Source: Limosilactobacillus alvi
GTDB taxonomy: Bacteria > Bacillota > Bacilli > Lactobacillales > Lactobacillaceae
Direction of reading: 5' to 3'
DNA: 34,974 nucleotides
Assembly: GCF_016900115.1 (NCBI RefSeq)
Contig: NZ_JACJJQ010000020.1
Location: 1 to 34,974 of the forward strand
A program made the position numbers and the translations under genes. Below, piece by piece: positions 21,900-30,124 of this stretch; within the stretch, counting starts at the first letter, position 1, and each line of letters opens with the position of its first letter. The notes beneath the pieces are model-generated. The model worked only from the letters and a program-made list of their open reading frames with translations, searched no databases and was not told where the DNA came from.

Positions 21900-22044
21900 C
21901 TTTGACCCAAGCGGATCAATCAAGCCGACTAATGATCAGACTGTGGACCAGATCAAGGCCTACATGGACAAGCGTGGGATTGCCTATACATCTAGCATGA
22001 ATAAGGCGGATCTCTTAAAGGCGGTGAATGGCGATGCGGGTTAA
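21868..22044 (+). CDS. Frameshift-encoded capsid extension with HeH/LEM-like domain
   Basis: Read in the -1 frame relative to the capsid gene, this adds 58 residues: a flexible part ([19 protein letters not shown]) and a helix-extension-helix ([16 protein letters not shown] then [12 protein letters not shown]), typical of HeH/LEM or SAP-like DNA-binding tails found in phage head regions. There is no credible independent start and no ribosome site, which supports expression as a fusion. Its end overlaps the start of the first connector gene. Role inferred: a minority capsid form, perhaps at the shell interior or exterior. Confidence 0.8.
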   Translation, partial: SVAPQDNLSGAFDPSGSIKPTNDQTVDQIKAYMDKRGIAYTSSMNKADLLKAVNGDAG

Positions 22045-22462
22045 TCTAACTTTTGCGGATTACGTGGATCTAGGATACTCAAGCGTTGAAGCTGATGATT
22101 TTGCGGTGCTTGCGCGGCAGGCCCAGCGGGCGGTGGATAGTGTGACTGATTACTACTATCAAGATCACGTCCTGGCTGATGATCCGGATCAGCAACGTGT
22201 CGATGCTTACAAAGCGGCGATTTGCGAGCAAGTTGACTTTATTCAATCAACCGGTGTTTCGTCATCCTACGAAAACGGGGATGATTTTAACGCTATTACG
22301 GTTGGTCGCCTCTCGTTGCAGCCAACTAACCACGTTACAAAGGACAGTATGGTGGGCGGCGTTTGCAAGGAAGCCTATCGCTTACTAGCTCATTATGGCC
22401 TGCTCTATCGCGGAAGGGGGAGTGATCTGTATGTTGCCACGCATCCTCGAAAAAATGTGTAA
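22028..22462 (+). CDS. Head-tail connector protein (gp6-like)
   Basis: 144 residues: helical fold with FADYVDLGYSSVEADDFAVL, ARQAQRAVDSVTDYYYQD, and a segment around ICEQVDFIQSTGVSSSY plus ITVGRLSLQPT, the layout of phage gp6/gp15-like adaptor proteins that bind below the portal. Start at ATG 22028 or 22034 (AAAGGCGG upstream), overlapping the -1-frame extension of the capsid gene. Overlaps the next gene by 32 bases. Confidence 0.85.
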   Translation: MAMRVNLTFADYVDLGYSSVEADDFAVLARQAQRAVDSVTDYYYQDHVLADDPDQQRVDAYKAAICEQVDFIQSTGVSSSYENGDDFNAITVGRLSLQPTNHVTKDSMVGGVCKEAYRLLAHYGLLYRGRGSDLYVATHPRKNV

Positions 22463-22778
22463 CCAAACAATCACCCTCGCCTTACCAACTGGTGAGGAAG
22501 ACGACTACGGCAAGCCAGTTGTTAAGCAGCAACAAATCGACAACGTCATTGTCCAACCGCAAACGATCTATGCAGGCAACAGCAATGGGCGGCAAGTTAC
22601 CGCTAACGCTGTTGTTTTTATTTTGGGCCAGGTATCAACACCGATGCCGGCATTGGGTCCGGATTGCGTGGGCTGGCATTTGCAGTTTGAGGGGCGCGAC
22701 TACACGATTACCCGCTTCGTGGACAACCGGGAGCCGTTTAGCAATGACGTGTACTCGTATGAGCTGGAGGTGTTGTAA
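22431..22778 (+). CDS. Minor capsid protein 1 / head closure (PF10665-like)
   Basis: 115 residues from ATG 22431 (GGGGGAG upstream; a GTG at 22422 is less likely). NQTITLALPTGEEDDYGKPV and VVFILGQVSTPMPALGPDC, then WHLQFEGRDYTITRFVDNRE with VYSYELEVL at the end, match the first of three consecutive small head-completion proteins in A118-like phages. Expected to act at the head-tail interface as a stopper. Stop overlaps the start of the next gene (TAATG). Confidence 0.85.
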   Translation: MLPRILEKMCNQTITLALPTGEEDDYGKPVVKQQQIDNVIVQPQTIYAGNSNGRQVTANAVVFILGQVSTPMPALGPDCVGWHLQFEGRDYTITRFVDNREPFSNDVYSYELEVL

Positions 22779-23149
22779 TGGCAGTTAAAGTTACTTATGG
22801 CGGCCGTTTTCCTGACGACTTGATTAGCAAGGCCCGGATTGAGCGGGCCAACTATGATCTAGCTAACCAGGTCATGAGCGATATGGATCAGTTTGTCCCG
22901 TACAAAAATGGCCCACTATCACAATCAGCGCATATTGCCGCTAATGGCAAGACGATCGTCTACACACCGCCGTACGCCAAGGCGCAGTTCTACGGCTTTA
23001 TCAATGGTCACCGGATCCGTAATTACACACGGACGGAGCATCCTAAAGCTACTCGGCGTTGGGACTTGCGGGCCAAGTCGCTATACCTATCCAGTTGGCA
23101 AAAGCTGACCGCAGATTTGATTTTACGAGGTGGACCACATGGATCTTAA
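22778..23149 (+). CDS. Minor capsid protein 2 (PF11114-like)
   Basis: 123 residues with the family pattern FVPYKNGPLSQSAHIAANGK and YTPPYAKAQFYGFINGHRIR, followed by HPKATRRWDLRAKSLY. Middle member of the three-gene head-completion block. ATG overlaps the previous stop; GGAGG upstream is within the preceding gene. Confidence 0.88.
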   Translation: MAVKVTYGGRFPDDLISKARIERANYDLANQVMSDMDQFVPYKNGPLSQSAHIAANGKTIVYTPPYAKAQFYGFINGHRIRNYTRTEHPKATRRWDLRAKSLYLSSWQKLTADLILRGGPHGS

Positions 23150-23543
23150 AGAACGCGTGCGCGAGTCAATCAATAGTTTGGATTTGCCAGTTAAGTGCCT
23201 GCTGGGCTACTTGGATGGCAAGCACAGTCCAGAACTGCGGCTACAAATGTTGCCGGGCTCTACGGTGATCGACGAAGACTATGCTGGCAACAAGACTGAG
23301 ACCTACGCAATGGAAGTAATCATGGCCGGCCCAGACGAAGGACTGATTAACGAAACGCTGGGCAAGATTGCGGAATTGTTAGCTGATCATGATTGCATCG
23401 TGACCAGTAAGGATGATTCGTTTGATTTTAGTGGAGTGGAAGTTGCGTCCTTCCCGCACCCGATCTTAGCGGATGCGCAAGGAGACGTAACCTATGTATT
23501 TGATTTCAAGGTAACTGTTGATACTTATAACAAGAAAGGATGA
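23139..23543 (+). CDS. Minor capsid protein 3 / tail terminator (PF12691-like)
   Basis: 134 residues from ATG 23139 (GAGG eight bases upstream); an open frame from 23130 adds three residues without support. The fold-size and sequence (DLKERVRESINSLDLPVKC, QMLPGSTVIDEDYAGNKTET, SFPHPILADAQGDVTYVFDF) fit the third small protein of this block, likely the tail terminator that caps the tail tube. Overlaps the previous gene by 11 bases. Confidence 0.85.
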   Translation: MDLKERVRESINSLDLPVKCLLGYLDGKHSPELRLQMLPGSTVIDEDYAGNKTETYAMEVIMAGPDEGLINETLGKIAELLADHDCIVTSKDDSFDFSGVEVASFPHPILADAQGDVTYVFDFKVTVDTYNKKG

Positions 23544-23548
23544 TCTAA

Positions 23549-24052
23549 ATGGCAGAACCAGAAGCACCAACGAAGATTGGTAAGTTTGATCTTAACTGGC
23601 GGAATAAGCTGGAAATTGCAATTGATGGTCAATCAGACCCCGCCAAGGCTGATGAGGCCAAGTGGGCTCCATTAGCCGCTGGGATTAACAACATTACGCC
23701 GGCCGGGAACGACACGGCCACTAACGACCAATACTATGACGGCGAAGGGTTTGGGAGCGCAGACGTAACGTCCAAGCGGTTCCAGCTGACCATCGCCGGC
23801 CACCGTTTAGCTGGGGACCCAGCACAAGACTTTGTGGCCTCCAAGTCATTGGCAATTGGTGATGACCTCAAGACCTTATGTCGCTTTACGTTATCTAATG
23901 GGGACGTCATCATGGGCCAAATCACCATGCAGACGATTGTGGCAACTGGTGGTCAACCAGGGGCTAAGCAAACCTTTAGCTTTGTGGCTGTCTTTAACGG
24001 TAAACCAACTTATACGGTTAAAGCTGCTCCGTCTAGTGTAGGAGCTGGCTAG
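23549..24052 (+). CDS. Major tail tube protein
   Basis: 167 residues, beta-rich: IGKFDLNWRNKLEIAIDGQS, WAPLAAGINNITPAGND, GSADVTSKRFQLTIAGHR and a C-terminal FNGKPTYTVKAAP. Matches tail tube subunits of Firmicutes siphoviruses, which stack into hexameric rings around the tape measure. AAAGGATG precedes the ATG. I looked for a frameshift signal at its end, as used by Listeria phage PSA, and saw none. A 50-base gap without structure follows. Confidence 0.9.
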   Translation: MAEPEAPTKIGKFDLNWRNKLEIAIDGQSDPAKADEAKWAPLAAGINNITPAGNDTATNDQYYDGEGFGSADVTSKRFQLTIAGHRLAGDPAQDFVASKSLAIGDDLKTLCRFTLSNGDVIMGQITMQTIVATGGQPGAKQTFSFVAVFNGKPTYTVKAAPSSVGAG

Positions 24053-24102
24053 GGTTAGTTAGGTAAGACAGAGACGAGGAAACGTGAGACGGGAGGCAAC
24101 AC

Positions 24103-24555
24103 ATGTCAATTATTAATCTGGATTTAGATGCTAAATTTGCGTTTGATTTTAAACGACGGGTAATTATTGCTGGCCACAAGTATGTCATTAGTTTCAACGA
24201 TAAGCTAGACACGACGCTCAAGGATCTAGACTTAGACGTACAGGGCCTGGCCGAAAATCTGAACAAGCAAAGTGACAAATTTGAGCAAGAAATGACTGTC
24301 GATGACCGTAAGCAGTATATCCACCAGGTCAACCAGCAAGCCCAAGAACGGGTCTTGGCTAGTTTGGACGCGATCTTTGGCGATGGCGAAGGCCAGCGGA
24401 TTTACGACTACTACGATCAAAGCATGTATGCGATGGTGCGGATTGTGGAAGTATTGCGTGATACCTTGGCCAAAATTAACGGTGAGAAACGGGATAACGA
24501 TGCTGCTAAGCACCAAGCTCGTAAGCAATCTTACACCCGTAAACGGCGGCGCTAA
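24103..24555 (+). CDS. Tail assembly chaperone (gpG-like)
   Basis: 150 residues, helical, charged C-terminus (ARKQSYTRKRRR). N-terminal FAFDFKRRVIIAGHKYVISF and a long helix region place it with tail assembly chaperones that bind the tape measure during tail assembly. GGGAGG nine bases before the ATG. Two bases separate it from the Gp15-like gene; in this phage type the two chaperone parts are separate genes, and I see no slippery site joining them. Confidence 0.82.
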   Translation: MSIINLDLDAKFAFDFKRRVIIAGHKYVISFNDKLDTTLKDLDLDVQGLAENLNKQSDKFEQEMTVDDRKQYIHQVNQQAQERVLASLDAIFGDGEGQRIYDYYDQSMYAMVRIVEVLRDTLAKINGEKRDNDAAKHQARKQSYTRKRRR

Positions 24556-24557
24556 TC

Positions 24558-25175
24558 ATGCTACGGCTAACTGATGATCTTAAGCGCGGTTACCAACTAC
24601 GCGATCGGGTCTATAAACTGAATCTGGCATACGATAACGTTTTGCGGTTTTATGAGCTGCTTGATGACGATCACTTTTCGGCCATCGAAAAAGCCCAGAC
24701 CGCCTTTGAGATGTTCTTTGGTTTTGCGCCCGGCCCGGATGATGAGTATGTTGCAGGAGCTTTTGAGGCGATTGCCAAGTACTTGTCTGAAGATCCTTAC
24801 GAGGACACAAGCGCAGGGGCGACTGATCTGGCGGGTAATGACTTTACCCCAACTAAGTATTATTCCTTTAGCCAGGACGCAGGGGCAATCTATGCTAGCT
24901 TCCGGGAACAATATGGGATTAACTTGATCGAGGAACAGGGTAAGTTGCAGTGGGACGAGTTTAAGGCATTATTTGCCGGACTCGGGCCCAAGACTTATTT
25001 CCAACGGATTGTGGCGATTAGGCAAGCCGATCCCAATGATTATGAGGGCAAAGAGCAAGTTGAATTGCTCGAAGCACAAAATCGTTATGCCTTGGCAGAT
25101 AACCACAGCGAAGAAGCTGTGCAAGCCCAGTTAGCCGGCTTTGCGGATGCGCTGAAAGGCTGGGCACTATCATAG
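24558..25175 (+). CDS. Bacteriophage Gp15-family tail protein
   Basis: 205 residues with the Gp15 pattern: LNLAYDNVLRFYELLDDDHF, FEMFFGFAPGPDDEYVAGA and the conserved YYSFSQDAGAIYASFREQYG plus LQWDEFKALFAGLGPKTYF. It corresponds to the second tail chaperone (gpT-like) in A118-type gene order. Start directly after the gpG-like stop, so translation is coupled; followed by the tape measure. Confidence 0.9.
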   Translation: MLRLTDDLKRGYQLRDRVYKLNLAYDNVLRFYELLDDDHFSAIEKAQTAFEMFFGFAPGPDDEYVAGAFEAIAKYLSEDPYEDTSAGATDLAGNDFTPTKYYSFSQDAGAIYASFREQYGINLIEEQGKLQWDEFKALFAGLGPKTYFQRIVAIRQADPNDYEGKEQVELLEAQNRYALADNHSEEAVQAQLAGFADALKGWALS

Positions 25176-25190
25176 GAAGGAGGGACCGAA

Positions 25191-28100
25191 ATGGCGGCAG
25201 ATGGAACAGTCAACATTGATGTAATCTTGAATGACCAGGCCAGCGAGAAGGCCAAGCAGATCGATGCCATCTTAAAAGGGATTGGTGACGATGCTGGTGA
25301 AAAGATTGATGATCAGATCGGCCAAGAGCTTAATAAGGCGGTTGATAAGACCGAAAAGGCCCACGATAAGATGGGCGAAGCCTTGAAAAAGCCTGTGAAG
25401 CAAAAGGTCGATGCTGACACCAAGGAAGCCGAAGAAAAGACCATCAAGCTGGTCAAACGCTACAAGGACCTCCCGGATGAAGTTAAGACCAAGCTGGTGG
25501 CGGATGCACAAAAAACCGGAATTGAAAACTTTGACCATCTACTCAAGAAAGTACCTAAGAAGGTGCTGACAGAGTTGGCCACTAAGGTGCAGAAGGGCGA
25601 AGTCATCGACTACGAAGCGCTACTTAAAAAGGTACCCGCGAAGGTCTTAACCAATTTACAGGTAAACGATAATGCCTCACCGGCGCTACGCAAAATCAAA
25701 CAGGAAGCCGACTCAACGGCATCCCATTTTACCAGCCTGAAAGAGATCGTTGCTGGGACCTTTATTGGTGGGTTAATGACTCGAGGGATCAGCATGATCA
25801 CTGGCGCAATGGGCGGATTGGTACACGAAGCGATGAACGCTTCTGATGCCATCTACAAGTTCAAGTCAACGATGAAGCTAGGTGGCTTTGGAACGGATGA
25901 AATCAAGTCCGCAACTGCTGAAATGAAGAAGTATGCGGATCAAACTGTGTACGATTTAGGCGATGTTGCCAATACCACGGCTCAACTGGCTGCTAACGGG
26001 ATCAAGAACTACATGGAATTGACCGAAGCGGCAGGGAATTTAAATGCCCAAGCCGGTGGGAGCGCTGAGACCTTTAAGAGCGTTGCGATGGTAATGACTC
26101 AAACCGCTGGGGCCGGTAAACTGACTACCGAAAACTGGAACCAGTTAGCTGATGCCATCCCTGGGGCCTCTGGGGTGTTGCAAAAAGCCATGAAGGATAA
26201 CGGCGCCTATACCGGTAATTTCCGGGACGCGATGGCTAATGGCGAAATCACGGCCAAGGAATTTAACAAGGCCGTTACCCAGCTGGGGATGAATAAGGGG
26301 GCAATCGAAGCCGCTAAAAGTACCGAAACCTTTGAAGGGGCTTTTGGAAACTTACAAGCCAATGTTATTAGTGGTCTGAACAAAATGATCAATGTGATTG
26401 GTAAAAAGCGGATGACAGACATGATCAATGCTGCTTCCGATGCGGTCGTTAAGCTGACTGGATTTGTCCTCAAAATGTTTTCGGCGTTGGCTGAACACAA
26501 GCAGATCGCAGTTGGACTAGCGGCTGTTTTAACCGGCTTGTTTGCGACCCGGAAGATCATTGATTTTATCGGGGCTTTGGGTCAAGCTAAACGCGCCATG
26601 ATCGAATTTGGCTTAGCCAGTGAGACCGCTAATGCATTAGGTGGCGGTGCTGGTGGTTTGGGTCGGACTGCGGCCGGTGCGGTTGGACTTGGATCGCGGG
26701 CTTTGTCCTTTGCGGGCAAGGCAGTACCAGTTGCGGCAGCAACGATGGCGATTGGCTCGGAACTGACGTCAAAAAACAGCACCAGTCAAAAGATCGGCGG
26801 TTCGGCCGGTGCAGTTGCCGGTACGGCGCTTGGTGCCTTTGCGGGATCCTTTATGGGCCCGGCCGGAACAGCGATTGGCTCGGCCGCTGGATCGTGGCTG
26901 GGAACTAAAATCGGGGAGAAAGCCGGTGAATTTGCTCAAAAGGCACTCAAAGGTAAGACTTTGGTCGCCTCGACAAAGATTAAAGTCGACTCTGACACCA
27001 ACGGCCTGAGTAACAAACTATCGCCGAACCTTAACAAATTGAATAAGCTGACTATTAAGGCGGAAGTCGACCAAAAGTCGATTAATGACACCAAAGCCAA
27101 GACGGATCAACTCTTTGCCAGCATGAGTAAGTCGGTGGATAAATACTATGCTGATAAGGAGAAGAAGGCCCAAAAGGATCTCCAACAATTGGTTAAGCAA
27201 GGAATGTTGACCCAAGCCGAGGCTGACAAGCGGCTGAAGAAGATGCAAGAGGCCGACCAAAAGGGAGCCGATGCACGCAAGAAGTCGTTGGATAAAATGC
27301 AAGGGGATACCAATGCTCACTATCGCCGACTAGAAGCTATCCAGAATGGCTCCAATGCCAAACTGCAGAAGATCGCTCAGAAGTACGGCACCGACTCTAA
27401 GAAGTATCAAGATGCCTTACACAAAGCGCTGGAAAAGGAGAACAAAAAGTACTCTGATCAATTGGCTCACGATCAAATGAATGCGAACAGTAAGGTTACC
27501 AAGAGTGTTAAAAAAGGCGCCGACGAGCAGCGTAAAATCCTGCAAAAGCTGAGTAAGGATAAAGGTAAGCTCAGTCTGCAGGACCTTAAGCAGACCGAAA
27601 AAGATGCCAAAAAGCAGTACGAAGCAGCAGTCAAGCCAGCACGAAAAGCTCGTGATGAGATCATTGATGCCGCCAAGGATAAGTACAAGCGGACGGTCAA
27701 GCTTGCCGAAAAGGAGCGCAAAGAGAATCACTCCATTACTCAGAAACAGTATGATGATATTGTTAAGCACGCTAAAAAGCAACGCGATGATACGGTTGAT
27801 GCTGCCAATGATCAGTACAAAAGGGTAACCAAATCTGCCAAAGATCAGCATAAAAAAGTGGTCCATGAAGTTGAATCCCAAAAGAACGAAGTGGTTATGG
27901 CCGCCAATGGTCAAGAGGCCGGGCACGCCCAGGCAGCGTCCAACGAGTACTCGATGGTTAACAAGAACGTATCGAGTGGGAGCAGTCGAACGGCATCAAT
28001 TTGGAACAAGCTTGGTGGTCAGATCAATAAAGTGTTGAAAGTATTTGAAGCCAGCCAAAAAGTCCCAATGCTAACTGAAGCGTACGCAACTGGGACGGGG

Positions 28101-29297
28101 GCCTTAGTTAATGATCAACTTGCCCTGGTCGGTGAAGAAGGATTTGAGCTGGCCCACACTCCACGCGGATATGAAGTGCTGGGGAAAGAGGGGCCGGAAA
28201 TCCGGTACTTATCGGCCGGGACGTCAATCTTGACCCACGAACAGTCCAAGCAAGTAATGGCCCTCAACGGCGGAAAACTGCCGGGTTACGCCAAAGGGAC
28301 TGGTGCTAAGGTTACTGACTTTGTCAGTGGCGCATTAGATAGTGCCGGCGACATGCTGGAAGAAGCGTTTGACTTTATCGGTAAAAGTGCGACCGAAATC
28401 TGGGATAAGATCAAGAATAGTATCGGCTTAGATCGGCTCTTAGACGCCCTGCCGCGACCATGGCTTAATCAGACTTACGGAAAGGGATCAATCCGGATCG
28501 CTGAGCATTCGGTTGGAAATTTTTTGAAAAAAATGGCCGACAAATTTATGGAATCATTTAGTGGTGGTGGAGCAGTTTCTGGTGATCATACAAAACTCAT
28601 GAAACTTGCGGGAATACCTGCTAGTTGGTTCAGTGCTATTGACTATATCGTTACTCATGAATCAGGCTGGCGGGTTAATGCTACAAACCCTTCGTCTGGT
28701 GCTTACGGGCTGCCACAATCGTGGCCTGGCTCAAAGATGGCTTCTGCTGGTGCTGACTGGCGTACAAACCCCATTACACAACTGAAGTGGATGAAGAACT
28801 ACGTTACCGAAAGATATGGTGGTGGGCCACAAGCTGCCGCATATTGGCGTGCACATCACAATTATGCAAACGGTGGTTGGGCTGATAAGCTCTCAATTTT
28901 TGGCGAAGTACCAGGCGAACCAGAAGTTGCCATTAATCCAGCTCGTGATACGTCCGAAGACCATATTGCCGAAGCTATTGAAGCACGGGCTAAAGTTAAC
29001 CCTAATGGCTTTGCCGGCAATTTGAGTAAGATTATCAATGAAGCTAAGCAGTCAGCCAATAATATGTTGCCGTTTATTAGCGCAGGCAATAATCATGTTC
29101 AAGCTACTTCAAATACTCAACAGGCTCAGCCACGTGTTGATGGAAATATTAATATCACGATGAATATTGACAGTAAACAAGTCAGCCGGGCCGTTTATCC
29201 AACGTTGAAAGCAATGCGTAGCCACGAAGTTATTATTAATGGCGTTGGTGGAGCTGTGCCGGTTGGTAACGGCCAACCATTAGGAGGTGTCTATTAG
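25191..29297 (+). CDS. Tape measure protein with C-terminal lytic transglycosylase-like domain
   Basis: 1368 residues, fixing tail length. The N-terminal part is helical; a TMP core domain lies around residues 190-390 (MNASDAIYKFKSTMKLGGFG, TETFEGAFGNLQANVISGLN). A hydrophobic Gly-rich segment (about 420-590) is a likely membrane-penetrating region. A Lys/Glu/Gln-rich coiled coil (about 620-910) contains near-repeats such as YKRTVKLAEKERK and YKRVTKSAKDQHK. Residues 1120-1225 form a lysozyme-like domain: ESGWRVNATNPSSGAYGLPQ, with Glu1157 as candidate catalytic acid, to cut the wall during DNA entry. Base use turns AT-richer from about 28.5 kb, suggesting a recombination junction before this domain. 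ATG with GGAGG upstream. Confidence 0.94.
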   Translation: MAADGTVNIDVILNDQASEKAKQIDAILKGIGDDAGEKIDDQIGQELNKAVDKTEKAHDKMGEALKKPVKQKVDADTKEAEEKTIKLVKRYKDLPDEVKTKLVADAQKTGIENFDHLLKKVPKKVLTELATKVQKGEVIDYEALLKKVPAKVLTNLQVNDNASPALRKIKQEADSTASHFTSLKEIVAGTFIGGLMTRGISMITGAMGGLVHEAMNASDAIYKFKSTMKLGGFGTDEIKSATAEMKKYADQTVYDLGDVANTTAQLAANGIKNYMELTEAAGNLNAQAGGSAETFKSVAMVMTQTAGAGKLTTENWNQLADAIPGASGVLQKAMKDNGAYTGNFRDAMANGEITAKEFNKAVTQLGMNKGAIEAAKSTETFEGAFGNLQANVISGLNKMINVIGKKRMTDMINAASDAVVKLTGFVLKMFSALAEHKQIAVGLAAVLTGLFATRKIIDFIGALGQAKRAMIEFGLASETANALGGGAGGLGRTAAGAVGLGSRALSFAGKAVPVAAATMAIGSELTSKNSTSQKIGGSAGAVAGTALGAFAGSFMGPAGTAIGSAAGSWLGTKIGEKAGEFAQKALKGKTLVASTKIKVDSDTNGLSNKLSPNLNKLNKLTIKAEVDQKSINDTKAKTDQLFASMSKSVDKYYADKEKKAQKDLQQLVKQGMLTQAEADKRLKKMQEADQKGADARKKSLDKMQGDTNAHYRRLEAIQNGSNAKLQKIAQKYGTDSKKYQDALHKALEKENKKYSDQLAHDQMNANSKVTKSVKKGADEQRKILQKLSKDKGKLSLQDLKQTEKDAKKQYEAAVKPARKARDEIIDAAKDKYKRTVKLAEKERKENHSITQKQYDDIVKHAKKQRDDTVDAANDQYKRVTKSAKDQHKKVVHEVESQKNEVVMAANGQEAGHAQAASNEYSMVNKNVSSGSSRTASIWNKLGGQINKVLKVFEASQKVPMLTEAYATGTGALVNDQLALVGEEGFELAHTPRGYEVLGKEGPEIRYLSAGTSILTHEQSKQVMALNGGKLPGYAKGTGAKVTDFVSGALDSAGDMLEEAFDFIGKSATEIWDKIKNSIGLDRLLDALPRPWLNQTYGKGSIRIAEHSVGNFLKKMADKFMESFSGGGAVSGDHTKLMKLAGIPASWFSAIDYIVTHESGWRVNATNPSSGAYGLPQSWPGSKMASAGADWRTNPITQLKWMKNYVTERYGGGPQAAAYWRAHHNYANGGWADKLSIFGEVPGEPEVAINPARDTSEDHIAEAIEARAKVNPNGFAGNLSKIINEAKQSANNMLPFISAGNNHVQATSNTQQAQPRVDGNINITMNIDSKQVSRAVYPTLKAMRSHEVIINGVGGAVPVGNGQPLGGVY

Positions 29298-30115
29298 TGA
29301 GTACCATTATTTTTCAAAAGCAAGATGGGACAATATATGATCTTGATAAGATGGGCTTTCGTGTAAAAAAGTTTGACCCACCAACAACCGCATATAACTA
29401 TACCTATCAACAGATTGGAAATTATGGAGCAACTCTTACAGATGTTCAAGCTCAACAGCTAGTCATTCCTTTAACACTTAATGTACTTGCTACAGATCCT
29501 AACGACTTATTTCTGCAAAGAATGAAACTCAATCGACTCTTGCAAAGTCATGAGCCTTTTTATGTTTATGATGTTGCTGCTAAGGATATTCGTTGGAAAG
29601 CCTACGCTGAAACGGCCTCGGTTAGCCGTGACGATTCTTTTTGGCGAGCGTCCAACGTGCAGATTAACCTTGATTGTCCGACCGGATATGCGGAAAGCTC
29701 TTTTACCACCCAGGAGTACGACTTAGCGAGTGGTAAGGGTATCGGATTGGGAATGAAGTTGTTTAGCCATAAGTGGCAATATACCTTCACTAATCAGAGC
29801 GACTTTGTTTTTTATAATGCGGGAGTTATTCCATTAACTGCAGATGAGCACCCGGTAACAATTGAATTTAACGGGGATGCACCAAACGGCTTTACCATTA
29901 CTAATAAAACGAGTGGCCAATCACTTAAAATTACCAAGAGTGTGTCTGCAAAAGATAACGTGGTGATTACAGGACTCATTCCCACAATTAATGATGAGCA
30001 GCTTTACATGGCTGGAGATCATAATTACTTAGACTTTTATACAGGCGAGAATCAGATTCATATTGATGGAGCTAGTAACTTCACAATTAAATTTGATACT
30101 CGTTTTTATTATTAG
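29297..30115 (+). CDS. Distal tail protein (Dit)
   Basis: 272 residues, GTG start overlapping the tape-measure stop (TAGTG) with AGGAGG upstream. N-terminal belt domain (DLDKMGFRVKKFDPPTTAYN, YTYQQIGNYGATLTDVQAQQ, RMKLNRLLQSHEPFYVYD) followed by a galectin-like C-terminal beta-domain (TIEFNGDAPNGFTITN, then HNYLDFYTGENQIHIDGASN). Dit hexamers form the hub linking tail tube, Tal and baseplate. Confidence 0.92.
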   Translation: MSTIIFQKQDGTIYDLDKMGFRVKKFDPPTTAYNYTYQQIGNYGATLTDVQAQQLVIPLTLNVLATDPNDLFLQRMKLNRLLQSHEPFYVYDVAAKDIRWKAYAETASVSRDDSFWRASNVQINLDCPTGYAESSFTTQEYDLASGKGIGLGMKLFSHKWQYTFTNQSDFVFYNAGVIPLTADEHPVTIEFNGDAPNGFTITNKTSGQSLKITKSVSAKDNVVITGLIPTINDEQLYMAGDHNYLDFYTGENQIHIDGASNFTIKFDTRFYY

Positions 30116-30124
30116 GAGGTTAAA

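Noticed and set aside
24000-24102. Frameshift at the tail tube gene end
   Set aside because: No heptamer or stem near the stop; the following 50 bases do not encode a plausible extension.
24500-24570. Frameshift fusing the two tail chaperones (lambda G/GT style)
   Set aside because: No slippery heptamer near the first stop, and the second gene has its own start and family (Gp15).
27417-27926. 169-residue hydrophobic minus-strand frame in the tape-measure gene
   Set aside because: Apparent membrane protein is an artefact of reading Lys/Gln-rich coiled-coil codons backward.
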